A DNA stretch of 64,000 bases. Origin: Alloteropsis semialata (taxonomy: Eukaryota > Streptophyta > Magnoliopsida > Poales > Poaceae). The notes beneath the pieces were generated by a model. That model was not told where the DNA came from, did not search any database, and worked only from the letters and a program-made list of their open reading frames with translations. The stretch covers positions 86,536,155 to 86,600,154 of the forward strand of contig CM014274.1 of NCBI GenBank assembly GCA_004135705.1. Direction: 5' to 3'. Positions 34,005-47,200 of this stretch are shown in pieces (the first letter of the stretch is position 1; every line of letters starts with the position of its first letter). The translations under genes and the position numbers were made by a program.

Positions 34005-35482
34005 CTAATATGCAAAAAGACTAAATCCATCATCTCCATCGACATATTCTTCATGTACTTCAATTTTTTTATCTGCATTCAATTCTGTAATTATCATCTC
34101 AACAACTTCTTCGACGTTGAAGTAAGCATAACTTACGTTCCCTTCTTTCTGTGAAACACTCTCCTCAGATCGAAGTACATCCACGGACTTGCACTCCACG
34201 TGGATGCTTCCCGAGTCATTGTTCGCTTCTGTCTTCACCTCAGTATCCACAGATTTAACCTCACCCTTCTCATTAAACCTATGCACTGCAGCAGCTGGCA
34301 CGCTAGATGCCAGCAATGAAAGTGCTGATGTGCAATCAGAGTTTCCATCAGCAGAGTTTTGCGGAAAGTTGACACGCGCCCTGGGACCATACATCGCCTT
34401 TGCCGCCTCATCGTATTTATGAGCAGCCTCCACAGCAGTAGGGAATGAGCCCAGCCACAGCCGCTTGCCACGATTGGGCTCGCGGATCTCAGCCACCCAC
34501 TTGCCCCAAGTCCGCTGCCTCACGCCGCGGTAAGCACAATTCCCATTATCAGGACCTCCTTTCCCTGCCATGCACCCTTTCTTGGAACCCTTTGCGGGCG
34601 CTTTCCTGGAGCCACTCTCATCCTGGAGCTTCTGGTTATGCTCTTTCCACCACTTGATTGTCTCAGCAATGGAGTCAGGCCCCGTGCTTTTCCTCCTCAT
34701 TCTCTTCTTCCTGACCCAACAAGGCAAATCAATCCATAAAGCTCATGCCAAAACATTCAGATGAAAATCATATGATATAAGTCATCTATGGTCTATCTAA
34801 TAAGCTTGAGCTAAACAAAGAGTAGTCCTCTTTCATTTCTCCAAAGCCCAGCAGTAATCTAACCCAACCAAAAAAAAACAAATACGCAAACTGTATAAAA
34901 GCGGTGGCTTCTTCCCCAGGATGTTGTGCAAAATCAGCTCTTCTGCCGTAGCAGCATTCCAGAGAGCAATCGGCGTGCACCTAAAGATTTTCACATCCGC
35001 TACCAATCTAACAGTCAGACACGAACTGCTCCCAAATCTTTTTGAACTCTAATTCCGTACCAAGAAGCTTGATAAAGAGATAACACCTCAGGAAACTCTA
35101 CCTGGAACATTAGAACAAACATACTTTGCCAAAATAATTGCAGGAACGCATGGAAGATCAGAGTGATTTGGCCCCAACAAATCCACCGCCGCGAGAGCAC
35201 AGCGAGACGGACAAGCTCCAGGTCAGCACTTGCACTCCGCAACAGCAGCTACCAAGCACAGGCGCCGCCGCAACACCCATCGAGTTCACTCAGGTGCCCA
35301 GCTGCTGCGCCGCCAGCCGCGACAGCACCGCCCCAGGCACAGCAATGCTCAGCGGACAACTCAGCGCGAGAGGAAGACGAACGCGAGGGCGGAGAGAGAA
35401 GAGAGAAGGACGCTGCTCACCTGACTTGACCCCCGGAGGAGTCCCCTTCGCCTCCCTGGGCGCCGCCATGTCCCGGGTCCAT
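34005..35482 (-). CDS. DREB2A: DREB2-type AP2/ERF transcription factor
   Basis: Two coding exons are inferred on the minus strand: 35482-35421 (62 nt) and 34710-34005, giving 255 aa. The first exon is too small for an ORF search. It starts MDPGHGGAQGGEGDSS and splices at GTCAG|GTGAGC to CAG|GAAGAAG. The protein has a basic nuclear signal RKKRMRRKS (about 21-29), the DREB2 signature SIAETIKWWKEHNQKLQ and KAPAKGSKKGCMAGKGG, then the AP2 domain at about 81-138 (YRGVRQRTWGKWVAEIREP). Val and Glu sit at the DREB-specific positions 14 and 19. The acidic C-terminus ends DGDDGFSLFAY, a typical DREB2 activation tail. DREB2 factors bind DRE/CRT (ACCGAC) promoters in drought, salt and heat responses. 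Several grass DREB2 genes are controlled by alternative splicing of the intron found here (710 nt). Confidence 0.9.
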
Positions 35483-37134
35483 GGAAGAGCGAGAAGGGAG
35501 ATCTCCCCCTCCCCCTCCTCCTCCTCCCTAGATTTCCTCCGGCTGCCCACTCCCTCTCTCCCCTGCCTGCCTGCCTGCGTGCGTGCCTCCTCTCGCTGGC
35601 GGTGGTATCCTCGTTGTTTCTCTTGTGGGCACCAACCAGATCTTCTACGGCCGGAGCGCCTCCCTGGATCTCTCCCACCTCCACCTCACACCACCGCCTT
35701 GTAACGCGGCAGGTGTCGGTGTCCCGCACCCGCAGCGCAGGCCACCCCCCTGTCCCTCCTCCGACGCTGCCGCCGCTTCGGTTTTGACGTGGACGCCAGC
35801 TCGCGGGTGCGGCTAACCTGGCGGTGGGCGGGCGGGCGTGGTCAACACGAGCGTTTCCACCCACCGGCGTCACGCATCTGGCCGCCCCCGCCGCCTTGCA
35901 AAGCCCCCACACATTCTCGTGTCAGTGTATGTGGTATATATTTCTCCTCTTCGAAGATCGTGTACGTGCAACTAAATTTTGGATGGTCTTGGCTTGATGA
36001 TGGATGCCGCGGCTGAAGGTGTCATCGCCCACTGTATGCTGATGGTTGTTTTGCGGATGGTTTGGCTGTTAGGCATATGTATATGCGCGTGTATAAGCCC
36101 CGTTCGAATATTCAGCATGGTATTGTTTTCTAAAATTATTCTCTAAATTTTGTGCGGAATATATGTTATACATGTCGTCCTAAGCCCCTGACGACAAAAG
36201 AATGGAAATTGATGTAACGACAATGTATATCATATCTTGAAACATTGGATCAAATAAATAGCCATGCAGATTATACATGCACTTTGTCGGTATAAACAGG
36301 GGTAGAAACTGATGAATGCAGAAACGCCAATGGAATCTTGGAGTATCGGATAAGAAATACTTTTACGCATCCTAGTCATGACGTCAAAGGTAGAAAAAAT
36401 TGAGAAAAGTATGGTCAAAATGCATGAATGTTTTTTGTTTTGTCATGACTTCAGTGACCAATAACCCTTTCATGCCAATGAAACTTGATTCGAAATGTAT
36501 TATTATATCATATAGAGCTGCGGCAAGATAACGTTCTTCGAAAATTATTATATAAGGTTAATGGAGGTTGAACGAACATATATACCATATGTCTCCAAGT
36601 CTCCCTATCAGTTAGTTGTAGAAACCTACGTGATGGTAGTGAATATGGAAATACCAATGAGACTTGGGCATTAGATAAATATGCGCTGAGACAGGCTGGA
36701 TGTGCCTGTTGTTGGCATTAAAAAGATAAGAGCGCTTGAGCAAATATAGACGGCACATAAACATGTTTTTTCTAGCGACTTCAATGACATAAATAGAGAG
36801 ATTATAGAAAACACATCTTTTTCATATTTGTTTCTCTCATACCATAACCCCATCAGCTCAAGCAATAGATGGCATCAAGGTTGTTTTAGAAATGGAAAAG
36901 CATATTATTGAAATATTCATTCCTCCTCTGCACTTCGTCCCTTAACTTTGAGCTTAGTATGCCTTTCTTGGCTTCGACTTGTTTGTTAGACGATCGTGTC
37001 TTTCCATACTAACCGCATTGTGTTGGTGGTCTCAGCTAAGTAGGTGGTTGGTTCTAAATTGTAATAGACCAACACTAATGTATACATAAATTCCAATTTA
37101 ATTACCCTCGTATCAATTAACATCTTCATTTCTA
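35483..37134. other. Upstream of DREB2; intergenic
   Basis: 35483-35900 is GC- and CT-rich, consistent with the DREB2 leader and promoter; a CCTGCCTGCCTGCGTGCGTG run occurs near 35563. 35940-37134 is AT-rich with no recognisable gene. Confidence 0.5.
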
Positions 37135-37470
37135 GGCCTTGTTTGGTTCCAAAAGCGCTAAAAAGCGCTAAAGGGAATCTTGCATGCATGGAGTACTAAA
37201 TAAAGTCTATTTGCAAAACCTCTTCACATATGGGTGTAACTTTTCGAGACGAATCTAATGACCCTAATTAATCCATGATTAGCTACAGTGATGCTACAGT
37301 AACCATCCTTTGTTCATGCGGTCAAACGCCTCATTAGATTCGTCTCGCGAATTAGCGCAGGGGTTGTGGAGCTGGTTTTGTAAACTGCCTTTATTTAATA
37401 CCCCTAATTAGTGGTCAAAGTTATAAACAGTAATACTAAATTTTAGTACACGTGGATCCACACAGGGCCA
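37135..37470. mobile_element. MITE (GGCCTTGTTTGGTT), same family as 11.0 kb
   Basis: It starts GGCCTTGTTTGGTTCC and ends near CACACAGGGCC. It shares GCATGGAGTACTAAAT, GACGAATCTAATGA, TGCTACAGTAA and GCGGTCAAA with 11036-11345. Non-coding. Confidence 0.65.
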
Positions 37471-38268
37471 TAGGAATAATGAAAGAATTTTTGTATCATT
37501 TTAGTCATGTGAGGCTAACTCTAAAACAATAGATTCGGTGATAGTTTTTACATGCTAAATAGAATCAGACTATCACGCGGGTCAAACAATAGTCTTAGAG
37601 AAAATTATCAAAAGATGTACGAGGACCAAAAGAGAAGAAAACTGTCATATACTTGTACAAGCCATTTCTGTGATTTTGTTTTTTGCACAAACTAATAAAA
37701 ATGATACCCATCAGTTTTGTGCGCTTGCATCGTGGGAAGATCATCCCCGCGGTGGTTGTACAGCCGGAAGGGAACCGGTGCCGTGCCGGTAATCTCGGCT
37801 AGGCGGCGCTGCGCCGCGGCTTGTACAGGTGGGAGGACGGAGGAGAGTCACGCCGTCACGCGGGACAGGTGGGAGCCTGCGAGGACAACAGCAGGCGGCT
37901 GGCCGGCTGACGAGTACGACGGCGTCAGATGCCGGACGCGCCGGTGCCGTGCCGCCCTACCTAAACTTTTCTCTCAGCGGCGCCGTGTCCTCTGCTGGGC
38001 CGTCTGGCCCGTATACCTCATCGCAAGGCGCTTCTTCTTCGGCGTGGCCCGTCAACTCGGCCCGGCCCGTCTGCTCCACCTCGTTGAGCCCANAAAAAAA
38101 AAAACGCGTAGCGCAGAACTGCAGAAGGAATCCAGCTCCCGCGCGCCTCTCGATCATTTCCCTCCCCTTCCTGGCTTCCTCTACAATCCTCCGCCCCATT
38201 TCGAAATATTTTCCTTCTCTCCCGTCTCCGTCGCTGCGGCTCCGCTTCCTCGCCGCCGTCCAGGGACC
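37471..38268. other. Promoter and leader region of BRCA2
   Basis: An AT-rich spacer turns GC-rich from about 37735. A long frame here (from 37717) runs into the BRCA2 first exon in frame but is broken by an N in an A-run (38093). The start used for BRCA2 (MPSKWQVWGQPDGT) is the first with protein-like constraint. Confidence 0.5.
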
Positions 38269-41200
38269 ATGCCGAGCAAATGGCAGGTCTGGGGCCAGCC
38301 CGACGGCACCCTCGTCTGGGTCCCCGCGTCCGACGCGCCTCCCAACCCGCCCGCGCCGCTGGCGGCGGCGGCGGCGGCGGGCGCTTCGGCTGCCCCGCCT
38401 GATCCTGCTCCTTCTCATCCGCCGCCGCCCGACGACGCGCCAATCGAAGGTTCGATCTCCATATACGAGCATACCCCTGCATTCGCGTCGACCTCAATCA
38501 TTGATGGCTTGCTGACTGCTGACCCCCTCTCCTCCGCTTTCAGAAACCCTAGACCCGTATGGCGCCGACGGTCGCCGCCTGCCATCCATGGCCGACCTAC
38601 TTCTCGAAGGTACCCGTCTCCTCTCCATACACGCGCGCGCGCTCTGATTCCGGCGTTTGCGTGAGTGGCGCTGTGTCTAACTGGGCTGCGGCCGCCTGCT
38701 TTCGTTGATGGGATCCGCAGCGCTGGACAAGCTGATTGAAGTTGATGGGATGGATGGAGTGACTGAGGGTGTCAACACGGGTGGACTGTTCTCCACCGGA
38801 TCAGGGAGGTCAGTGGTTGTCAGCGAGAGGGCCTCAAGGAGGGCCAGGGCGTTAGTCAGAGAGGAGGGGGAGGAGGCTACTATCAATAACAAGAAGAGAA
38901 GTAAGAGATTTTGCTCCGAATTATGTTTTGATTGGGTTGAATTGTTGTGTGCTGCTGGTTACAATGTAGCTTGTTATCGGCACTGTTTATGCTCATCTCC
39001 TATGCCTTCAACATTGGGTTCATGAGTTTGTGTATGGCAGAGCAACCATTTGGTGATGATGCATGTCTGGAGGGTGAACAGACACCCTTGGGAGGTTAGA
39101 CTTGTTTCTCCCTTTTCTGTTCTGAATTAGATTGGATCCTGCAACTAGAGATAAAGGGTGCAAGCTGATAATGTTGATGGAATTTTGTGGTACCATATTG
39201 AGATAGTATAATGTGAAATTTAGGTGGTGCGCATAAAGATAACTTCTTCCCAATGTTCCAAACTGGATCAGGCAAAGTAGTCTCGCTCAGTGGGGACTCG
39301 ATCCAGAAGGCAAGAGCTGTTTTAGGAGGTAGGAAGTGCTCTCTTATTTCACGCATAAATGAAAATTAGTTGTTTCTCTGTAGTTTAGGTTTGTTTCATG
39401 TTTTTTATTTGGCAACCATGTCATTAATTATGAACTACATTTCTCTTGATTTTAGAAAATGTTGAGAATGCTGCTGGTGCCAGACAACCAATGTTCCATA
39501 CCAGTACCGGTAGATCGGTCCTAATCAGCAAGAGCTCCATTGATAAGGGGAGAGCTATTTTAGAGGGTCAAATGGTCGCAAATGAAGGTTAGTTTTATCC
39601 TAATAAGAATTCTATATGAAGAGTGTTGAATATTTCGCTGAATGATTCCAGACATGCCTTGTCTTGTGAATAACTAGCACTTTTGCAGGAAATGTAGGAG
39701 GTGTGGATGGCGTGGAACAGTTTCCAATGTTCCAAACTGGTTCAGGTAGAGCTGTATCAATCAGTATGGCATCTGTACAGAAAGCTAAGGTTGTTCTAGA
39801 GGAAAACAATATAAATACAGGTAACATTGATTATTGTACTGTTTACATTTACTATAAGTTTTTTGCCTAATTACCTTGGAATGGGCACCTTCTTAGTGTT
39901 ATTATGGAATTCCTCTTTTGTTAGGAAATGTGGAGGGTCCTGGTAGGCCAGATCAGTCTCTGATATTTCAAAGTGGTTCCAGAAGACCAGTCTTGATCAG
40001 TGAAAGATCCATTGAGAGATCTAGGGCTGTACTGATGGATGAAGGTGTTGAAAATATTGGTAAGATACTAAATTGAACTCTATGTCTTTGCACTTTTCTA
40101 ATTTCAATCGTGATAATAAGTGCTTACTTTCTTTGTGTGAAGGACAACGGGATACTGGCTGCCAGCTCCCAGTTTTCCAAACAGGACTAGGAAGGCCTGT
40201 TGCTGTGAAACATAGCTCAATTAAAAAAGCAAGGGCAGTTTTGGAGGATGGAGATGTTAAAAGAACAGGTAAAAGCACTCATATGAACTTGTTTTCCTTC
40301 TTTACTATGTAATGCATGGGATTCATTGACTTTACTCCCCTTTGTGAGATTCAGGAAATGAAGATGCTGATGTTTGTGCTACATCTTTCCAATTTGAAAC
40401 TCCGACGTCTGTTTTGATGAGTAGCAGTTTGATTATGAATGGCACAACAGTTACACCAAAGGAAGATACTTCAGTGCAAGGTATATATACCTTTCCTGAG
40501 TTCACTGGAAAACTCGTCTCTTTTGTGCCATTATCATCTATTCAATTTATTAACAATACAAAAATACCACTATTAGTGCATCTTAGATGTTTGTCACTTT
40601 ATAATATTTGTTTCCCTGCAGAAAAATGTTACAAGGATGATGGCCACTTGCCATTGTTCCAGAATGGGTCAGGGAGGTCAGTTACAGTAAGTAAGAGCTC
40701 AGTTAAAAGGGCAAGTGCAATTCTGGAGCCAAGGAACATTGCAAAGGATTTGGAAGGTAGATCATGCTCAAAACATCACATATCACCATTTTGTAATTGT
40801 CGTGCACATGTATGTTCTTTTTCCCTGAAAAATATGTTTTGTACTGTGATTTCCTCAGATGAAGCTAATCTAAGTGATGTTTATACCACCTCAATAATTA
40901 AAACTGGAATCGGAAGGTCTATCTTAAGCGAGAACTCGAGAGAAAATGCACGGGTTATTTCAGAGGCTAACGAGGCTGTAAAAAGAGGTACATTTATGTT
41001 CTAAGTTAAGAGTTCTTTCACTTGGATTTCAATGTTGCTACGGATAACCTTTGTGTAGTCTGCTAAATACAATGTCTCTTGTGCAAACCAGTAAATAGCG
41101 ACACTGGAGATAGCTTTGCTGGAAACCCAATGTTCCAGGCTGTAATACAAGAGTTTCTCCCTGAGAATGAAAGTTCAATACATAAGACCACCCTCTTGGA

Positions 41201-44200
41201 GCAAGGAAAATTTGCAACAAAAGGTATCTCTTGAAATATTGGGTTACACTGTAGGGCTTCTTACAAAGCTGATTTTAGTAGAGTACAGACTCACAAAACA
41301 AACCATACATGATACACATTCAATTCCTTTGTTGACTTCTAAACTACTATATACAACGTAATTTTTGAAAGGATATGAAGACTGTGGAAGTTCATTGCCA
41401 ATGTTCCAAACTGGATCTGGAAAGTCTGTCTTGGTCAGTGAAAGCTCAGTGCGGAAGGCAAGGGTTGTTTTGGAGGAAGGTGATGTAAACAGAGGTACTT
41501 ACTATGTAACGTGCATATCAAACTTCATAGGCTATTTGCTGTGCAGCAACTGATACTTCATATTCAGTAATTTCCATTCTGACTTTTTCTTCTGTAATTC
41601 GATTAGTTCTCCTCTGTTAAAAGAATACAAGGCATATGTTTTATGGCTCGGTGTTCAAAGTTAGATTTTGACCAAGGTTTTCTGACAATATATACTTATT
41701 GTGGGGGATATATACCTATGTATTGTGAAAGCATTATGAAATGTGAATCTAGTTGTTTGCCTACACGGCCGTTTAGCCCATTTGCACGCCGTGTAGTGTA
41801 AACGCTAGTACGCTACACAATGGCTAGCCGTGTCCATTTAATCACTTGTTTAGCTTGTTTAATGACCGCTTAACCCGTTTAAATAGCCGTCTAGCCTGAA
41901 TAAAGAGCTAAATGGTAGTTGAATGACTGTTTAGCGTTTAGGTTAACATTTAATTCTTTTACACTAACATGCCTATAATTTTACTAATTACTATGGGTGA
42001 AAGTATCCAACGTTTGACTTTTCCCAAAACAAAATATGTCTTGTATTTTTGAATCGAGGGATTATAATGTAACAAAATTATAATATTATAATGACAATTT
42101 TGATTACAACCCTAGCTATCTAGTTACAGTTTAAATGCACAAATTGTAAAATATCAATTAAAAAAGAACAGACATCATATAACAAAAGTATATGGAAAAA
42201 GTCTAAATTACCCCCTCAACTATGGTCAAAAGTGTAGTTAACCCTCTAAACTACATTTTGGTTCAATTTACTCGCACAACTTTGCTGATTGGTCCAATTT
42301 TAGTAAGATTTGTCTTTTTTGTTTCTCCATGCACAAATAAAGTTTTAAGTTCAAATTTTGTGGGATGACGGAGAACATCGTATATTATGTTAAAAAGTAT
42401 CATATAATTTTTTTGTACTTCATTTTTATACAGTTCATGATTAATTTATAATTAAATGTACTAGCCTATTAAAATAATACTAAAAAAATTGATAATATAA
42501 TTTTCTAACATAAGTTATGATGTTGTCTATCACACCGCAAAATTTGAACTTAAAACTCTATTTGTATGTGGAGAAATAAAAAAGACAAATCTTACTAAGT
42601 GGTAAATTGGACCAAGTGACATAGTTTAGGGGGTTATTTGAACAAAAAAATAGTTTAGAGGGTTATGTAGACTTTGCCTATAGTTGAGGTGGTAATTTAG
42701 ACTTATTCCAAAGTATATCGACAAAGATTATTTTCAAAAGGCACACCACAATTATGAATTAAGATAGGATACTGTCCTATTATTCCTTTTTAGTTGTGAA
42801 AGCTAAGCTACCGAACACAGTTTATAAAAACTGCTAGTAATCAGTCACGAGTTTTCTAGTTACCATAAAAAGAAGAAAGAAAAAATGTTGCATCTCTGTC
42901 ATAATCTATTTCTTCAGTCATGTAAACCATTCATTCTGCTATGCTCATTTAGTGCGGCGCATTTCACTGTTCAGACATTTGTGTCAGCCTTACGTATGAT
43001 GTATGATCGTCATATTTTAAGAGCATGACATGATCAGTGGGCAGTTAAATCAAGTGCTGATATAGTGATATGGCATGATAATTATGATGCATTGACTATT
43101 AATAAAATTTTGTTTTGAAAGGATGTAATCATGTAAAGGAGCATGTTTCCACTTTTAAACCTATATATGCATTTTCCTTTATTTGTTGCTGATCTTAGTT
43201 ATTCTGGCAGAGAACTGCAAATTGGTTAAAATGGACAAAAAGTTTCCAGTCTTTGCTTCACCTCTCAAGACTAGCCGTGCAAGAACAGTAAATGTATCTT
43301 CAGCTGGTGTTTCTCGAGCTGCTACCTTATTGGGCTTGGAGGAGGATACCCTTTCAACACAATTTTTTGGACATGTGGGTGATAAGTTAGGCACGAAGAT
43401 AACTGTTAAGCGGGAAAATCCAGAACGAAGGCTTGATGTTGCATCTGCACATGCAATTTCTGGTGGCCCTCATAAGGGTTTTTGTCCAACAGGAAACCCT
43501 ATACTTATAGATACACATCAGCAATTCGGATTTTCTAAAACTAACTATGATGCTGGTGAGCGAATCAGGTTCAGCACTGCTGGTGGCCAATCAATGGCTA
43601 TTTCTACTGATGCACTACAACGTGCGAAAAGCCTTTTGGGTGATTCAGATTTAGCGGTTTCACCAAATGATTCAATAGGCCGCTCTCTGGCATCAGCTAA
43701 AGAGAAGCTACCAGATTCAATTATTTCTCCAAGAGGAGATGAATCTAACTTATCGCACAGAACTAAAGCAATTGGATATGCTGTACTTGATACACCTGTG
43801 TCTAAAGGAAATGCTAATAAGTTTCATATGGGGAGGGAGTATCGTCCAATCAATGAAATTCCAAAGGTCCCAAGGCCTCCATCCAGATGTTTATCTGAAG
43901 GTAACAATGCAATTGACACCAAAGACAAGACCCAGAGGCATAATTTGCCAGCTGGACCATTGGTCGACATCACTAACTACATGGCTACAAGTCCTGGAAA
44001 CACTGACCACTTTGCTAATGCAAAGAGAATAATCGGGGGAAGAAACTCCATATCTCCATTCAAACGGCCCCGTTCTTCCAGGTCCTTTGATTTGCATCCT
44101 GTCTAGCAAGTTGTAAACTCCTTGATATCATGCTTCTGATACATCCTTGATAAAACTGGCTAGGTTCATCACGCCAATAAAAACCAACAAACTGCCCTCT

Positions 44201-47200
44201 GCTGGTAAGCTGATGGTTATTTGTAGTTAAGCAGGTTCTCCGGATTGTTTCCTACTTGATTTGTTGGATTATTGTTCACAGGAGAATCCAAAGTAGCTTC
44301 AACTGAGATCAGTCCCTGTAGGACAAAGCTCTCTGCACGTTATCCTTTCCAACATCAAAGGAAGAGTTGTGAAGAATATTTTGGTGGTCCTCCTTGCTTC
44401 AAATATTTGGTACATACAGTGTTGACTCCTTGCATTTCATTCTGCAGTTGTGTTGTTTTGCTCAGTTTGTTAACGATGAATATTTCTTGTGACCAGACTG
44501 AACATGTAACTGATGATGTGAAGCTCATGGATGCAAAAAGAGCTGAGAAGTTTAAATTCCAGCATATGGGTAATGGGGCAGAAGATTTTCAGAAGATGCT
44601 TCTCACATGTGGTGCTTCATTATCTTATGCAACTAAAGAGTAAAGATCGTTCTTGGATATCATGTTCCATTATTTCATGGATGATACAAGAATGACATTT
44701 ATGTGGCATTTGAATTGTGGGATTTGGATAGGGATATGGGGTGATATAGGCTAACCCTTATTAATAGAAAAGAATGAAGGCTACTACTCAACAACCCACT
44801 AGAAATCTAAAATTCATAAATCATAACAAATGCTATGTTCGACTAAGTTGATTGGTGCTTTTTCTCACTAAGGATAGAAAATAGTTTGATCAATACTTTT
44901 CCAGTTTATGCGTTTCTAATGAGCTTCTTAATTAATGATTTATTTTGGACCTGTTCATTTAAGTCTTCCTTTTTTTTGCTTGATTCCCGCCGTGCTAGGA
45001 TTAATATATATTGGCTCAAATTTTCTGCATGTTGGATGCCAATAAAATTACAAGAATATTTAGTCATCTGGAATATTGAGTCACTTTGTTTTCTTGTTTT
45101 AGATGGGTCAGTAACCACTATAAATGGATCGTGTGGAAACTTGCTTCCCTCGAAAGATGCTACCCAACTAGAGCTGCTGGTAAATTCTTGACGGTTGACA
45201 ATGTTTTTGAAGAGCTTAAGTACCGGTGAGACGATAGACATGTGTTCTATTTTTTCCATTTCAGTTCTATGGATGCATTTCATTTATTCTTGACATTTTG
45301 TGGACTTTAGGTATGACAGAGAAGTGAACCATGGTCATCGGTCAGCAATAAAAAAACTTTTAGAAGGGAATGCTTCACCATCTTTGATGATGGTCCTGTG
45401 CATTTCAGATATTTACTCTTGTCCTGACCAAAGTAACAATACGTTGGAGGTTGATAATAACGAAGAAAGCAATGACAATAAAAGCCTGTTGGCCGCTAAT
45501 AAAAACATGTCTGCAAAAATTGAATTAACTGATGGATGGTAAGTGGTTGCATTCGCCTTATTACATTCGCCTTATTACATTGCATTCCGAAACTGAAATA
45601 CATCAACAGTTTCCACTGTGTGCATCTTCGCAGGTATTCACTTGATGCATTGTTAGATATGGCACTTTCAGAACAACTAGAGAAAAGAAAGCTTTTCTTA
45701 GGACAGAAGCTTCAGGTACTATGCTATTTCCACTTCTCATGGGCACATGGCTATAGTTAGATATGACCTAATATGTGTTCCATCTTGGCAGATCTGGGGA
45801 GCTTCTTTATGTGGTTGGTCTGGGCCTGTGTCATTTCATGAGGTATCTTGGATCCCCTGATCCATTAATTAACCATAATAAATAAGAACTAACATGTAAC
45901 TAAATGTCTTTGTTGATGACATCATATTTTCAGGCATCTGGTACTGTCAAATTAATGGTCCACATAAATGGCACCTACCGTGCAAGATGGAATGAGACCT
46001 TGGGATTCTGTATGTGCCTGTTTATATTTTCTCAAAGAACAATGTCAATATGAGTACTTATGACTGAATATTTTCACTTCGCATTCTGTTTATCCCTTAC
46101 CAAACCGTTGCATTCTCTTCAATAACCATTCATACATATCAGGCAAGCATGTTGGACTCCCACTGGCATTCAAGTGCATAAAAGCTTCCGGTGGTAGAGT
46201 TCCAAGGACACTGGTTGGGATCACAAGGATATATCCTGTTCTCTACCGGGAAAGGTATATGACTGGATGCAGGTTAAAAACATCACAAATTCAAAAAAGA
46301 ACTAGGATCAGAAACCCACATGCTGGGTGTTAAGTGAGCTTTCTTTCCCATTTGTGTATTTCAGGTTGCCTGATGGCCGTTCTATTGTGAGATCTGAAAG
46401 GATGGAAAGAAAGGCGCTGCAACTGTACCAACAGAGGTACTTAGTTATGTGACCTTAAATATCTAATTAACGAACGCTACTGGATTTTTTTTTAGCTGAG
46501 TTGGTTAGGTGGCTCTAGTAGCACTCCTCAGGTCCTGGGTTCGACTCCCCGTGGGAGCGAATTTCAGGCTGAGGTTAAAAAATCCCCTCGTCTGTCCCAC
46601 GGCCAAAGCACAGGTCTAAGGCCCGGCCCAGGTCGTTGGTCGTTCTCACACGGGCTACGGTGCCGCTGTGTAAGGGTGGGGTAGGGGTTCGGGGGTTTTC
46701 TCGACCTGCGTGAGAAGGTCTTCTTCTTTGCAAAATGTCCGGGGGCTGTCTTACCCCCCGCAGGTCGAGGTTTTTTTTTTATTTTATTTTATTGATAGCC
46801 AGTAGGCAAGTCTGTTGGAGAAACCATGCTGCAAAATAGAGTTGCAAACATATTTGCTTCCTATTAAGTGGTTCGTGCACTGATGAACGGTGATAAGCTG
46901 CTGTGGTTTGCCTGTTGGCACCATTGAATTTTCGGGCAACATTCCTGTTGTGGACAATTTCTTCAGTGCCAAGTTTCAGCAAAGAAAGAAGCCCACGGTT
47001 GCATCTAAAAGTGGCTAAGAGGCAGATATATCTGTGTTAGTTTCTTAGATACTATGTTTAGAGATATTCGTGGAGTCAGTTTAGGAGTTTGTTAGGAGGA
47101 CTGTACCGGCCGGGCTCTTGTTATTAGCCTGGGCAGAACTCATGTAAGGCAAGTCAGAAGTAGATTGAGAAATCTCAGAGCCTCCAGCGTGAGGGTGAGA

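Noticed and set aside
37717..38268. Extended BRCA2 N-terminus from 37717
   Set aside because: In frame, but it crosses an A-run with an N and lacks protein-like constraint; it is more likely promoter and leader.
46494..46570. tRNA gene
   Set aside because: A and B boxes are present, but the sequence continues into a SINE body with a T tail and does not fold as a full cloverleaf.
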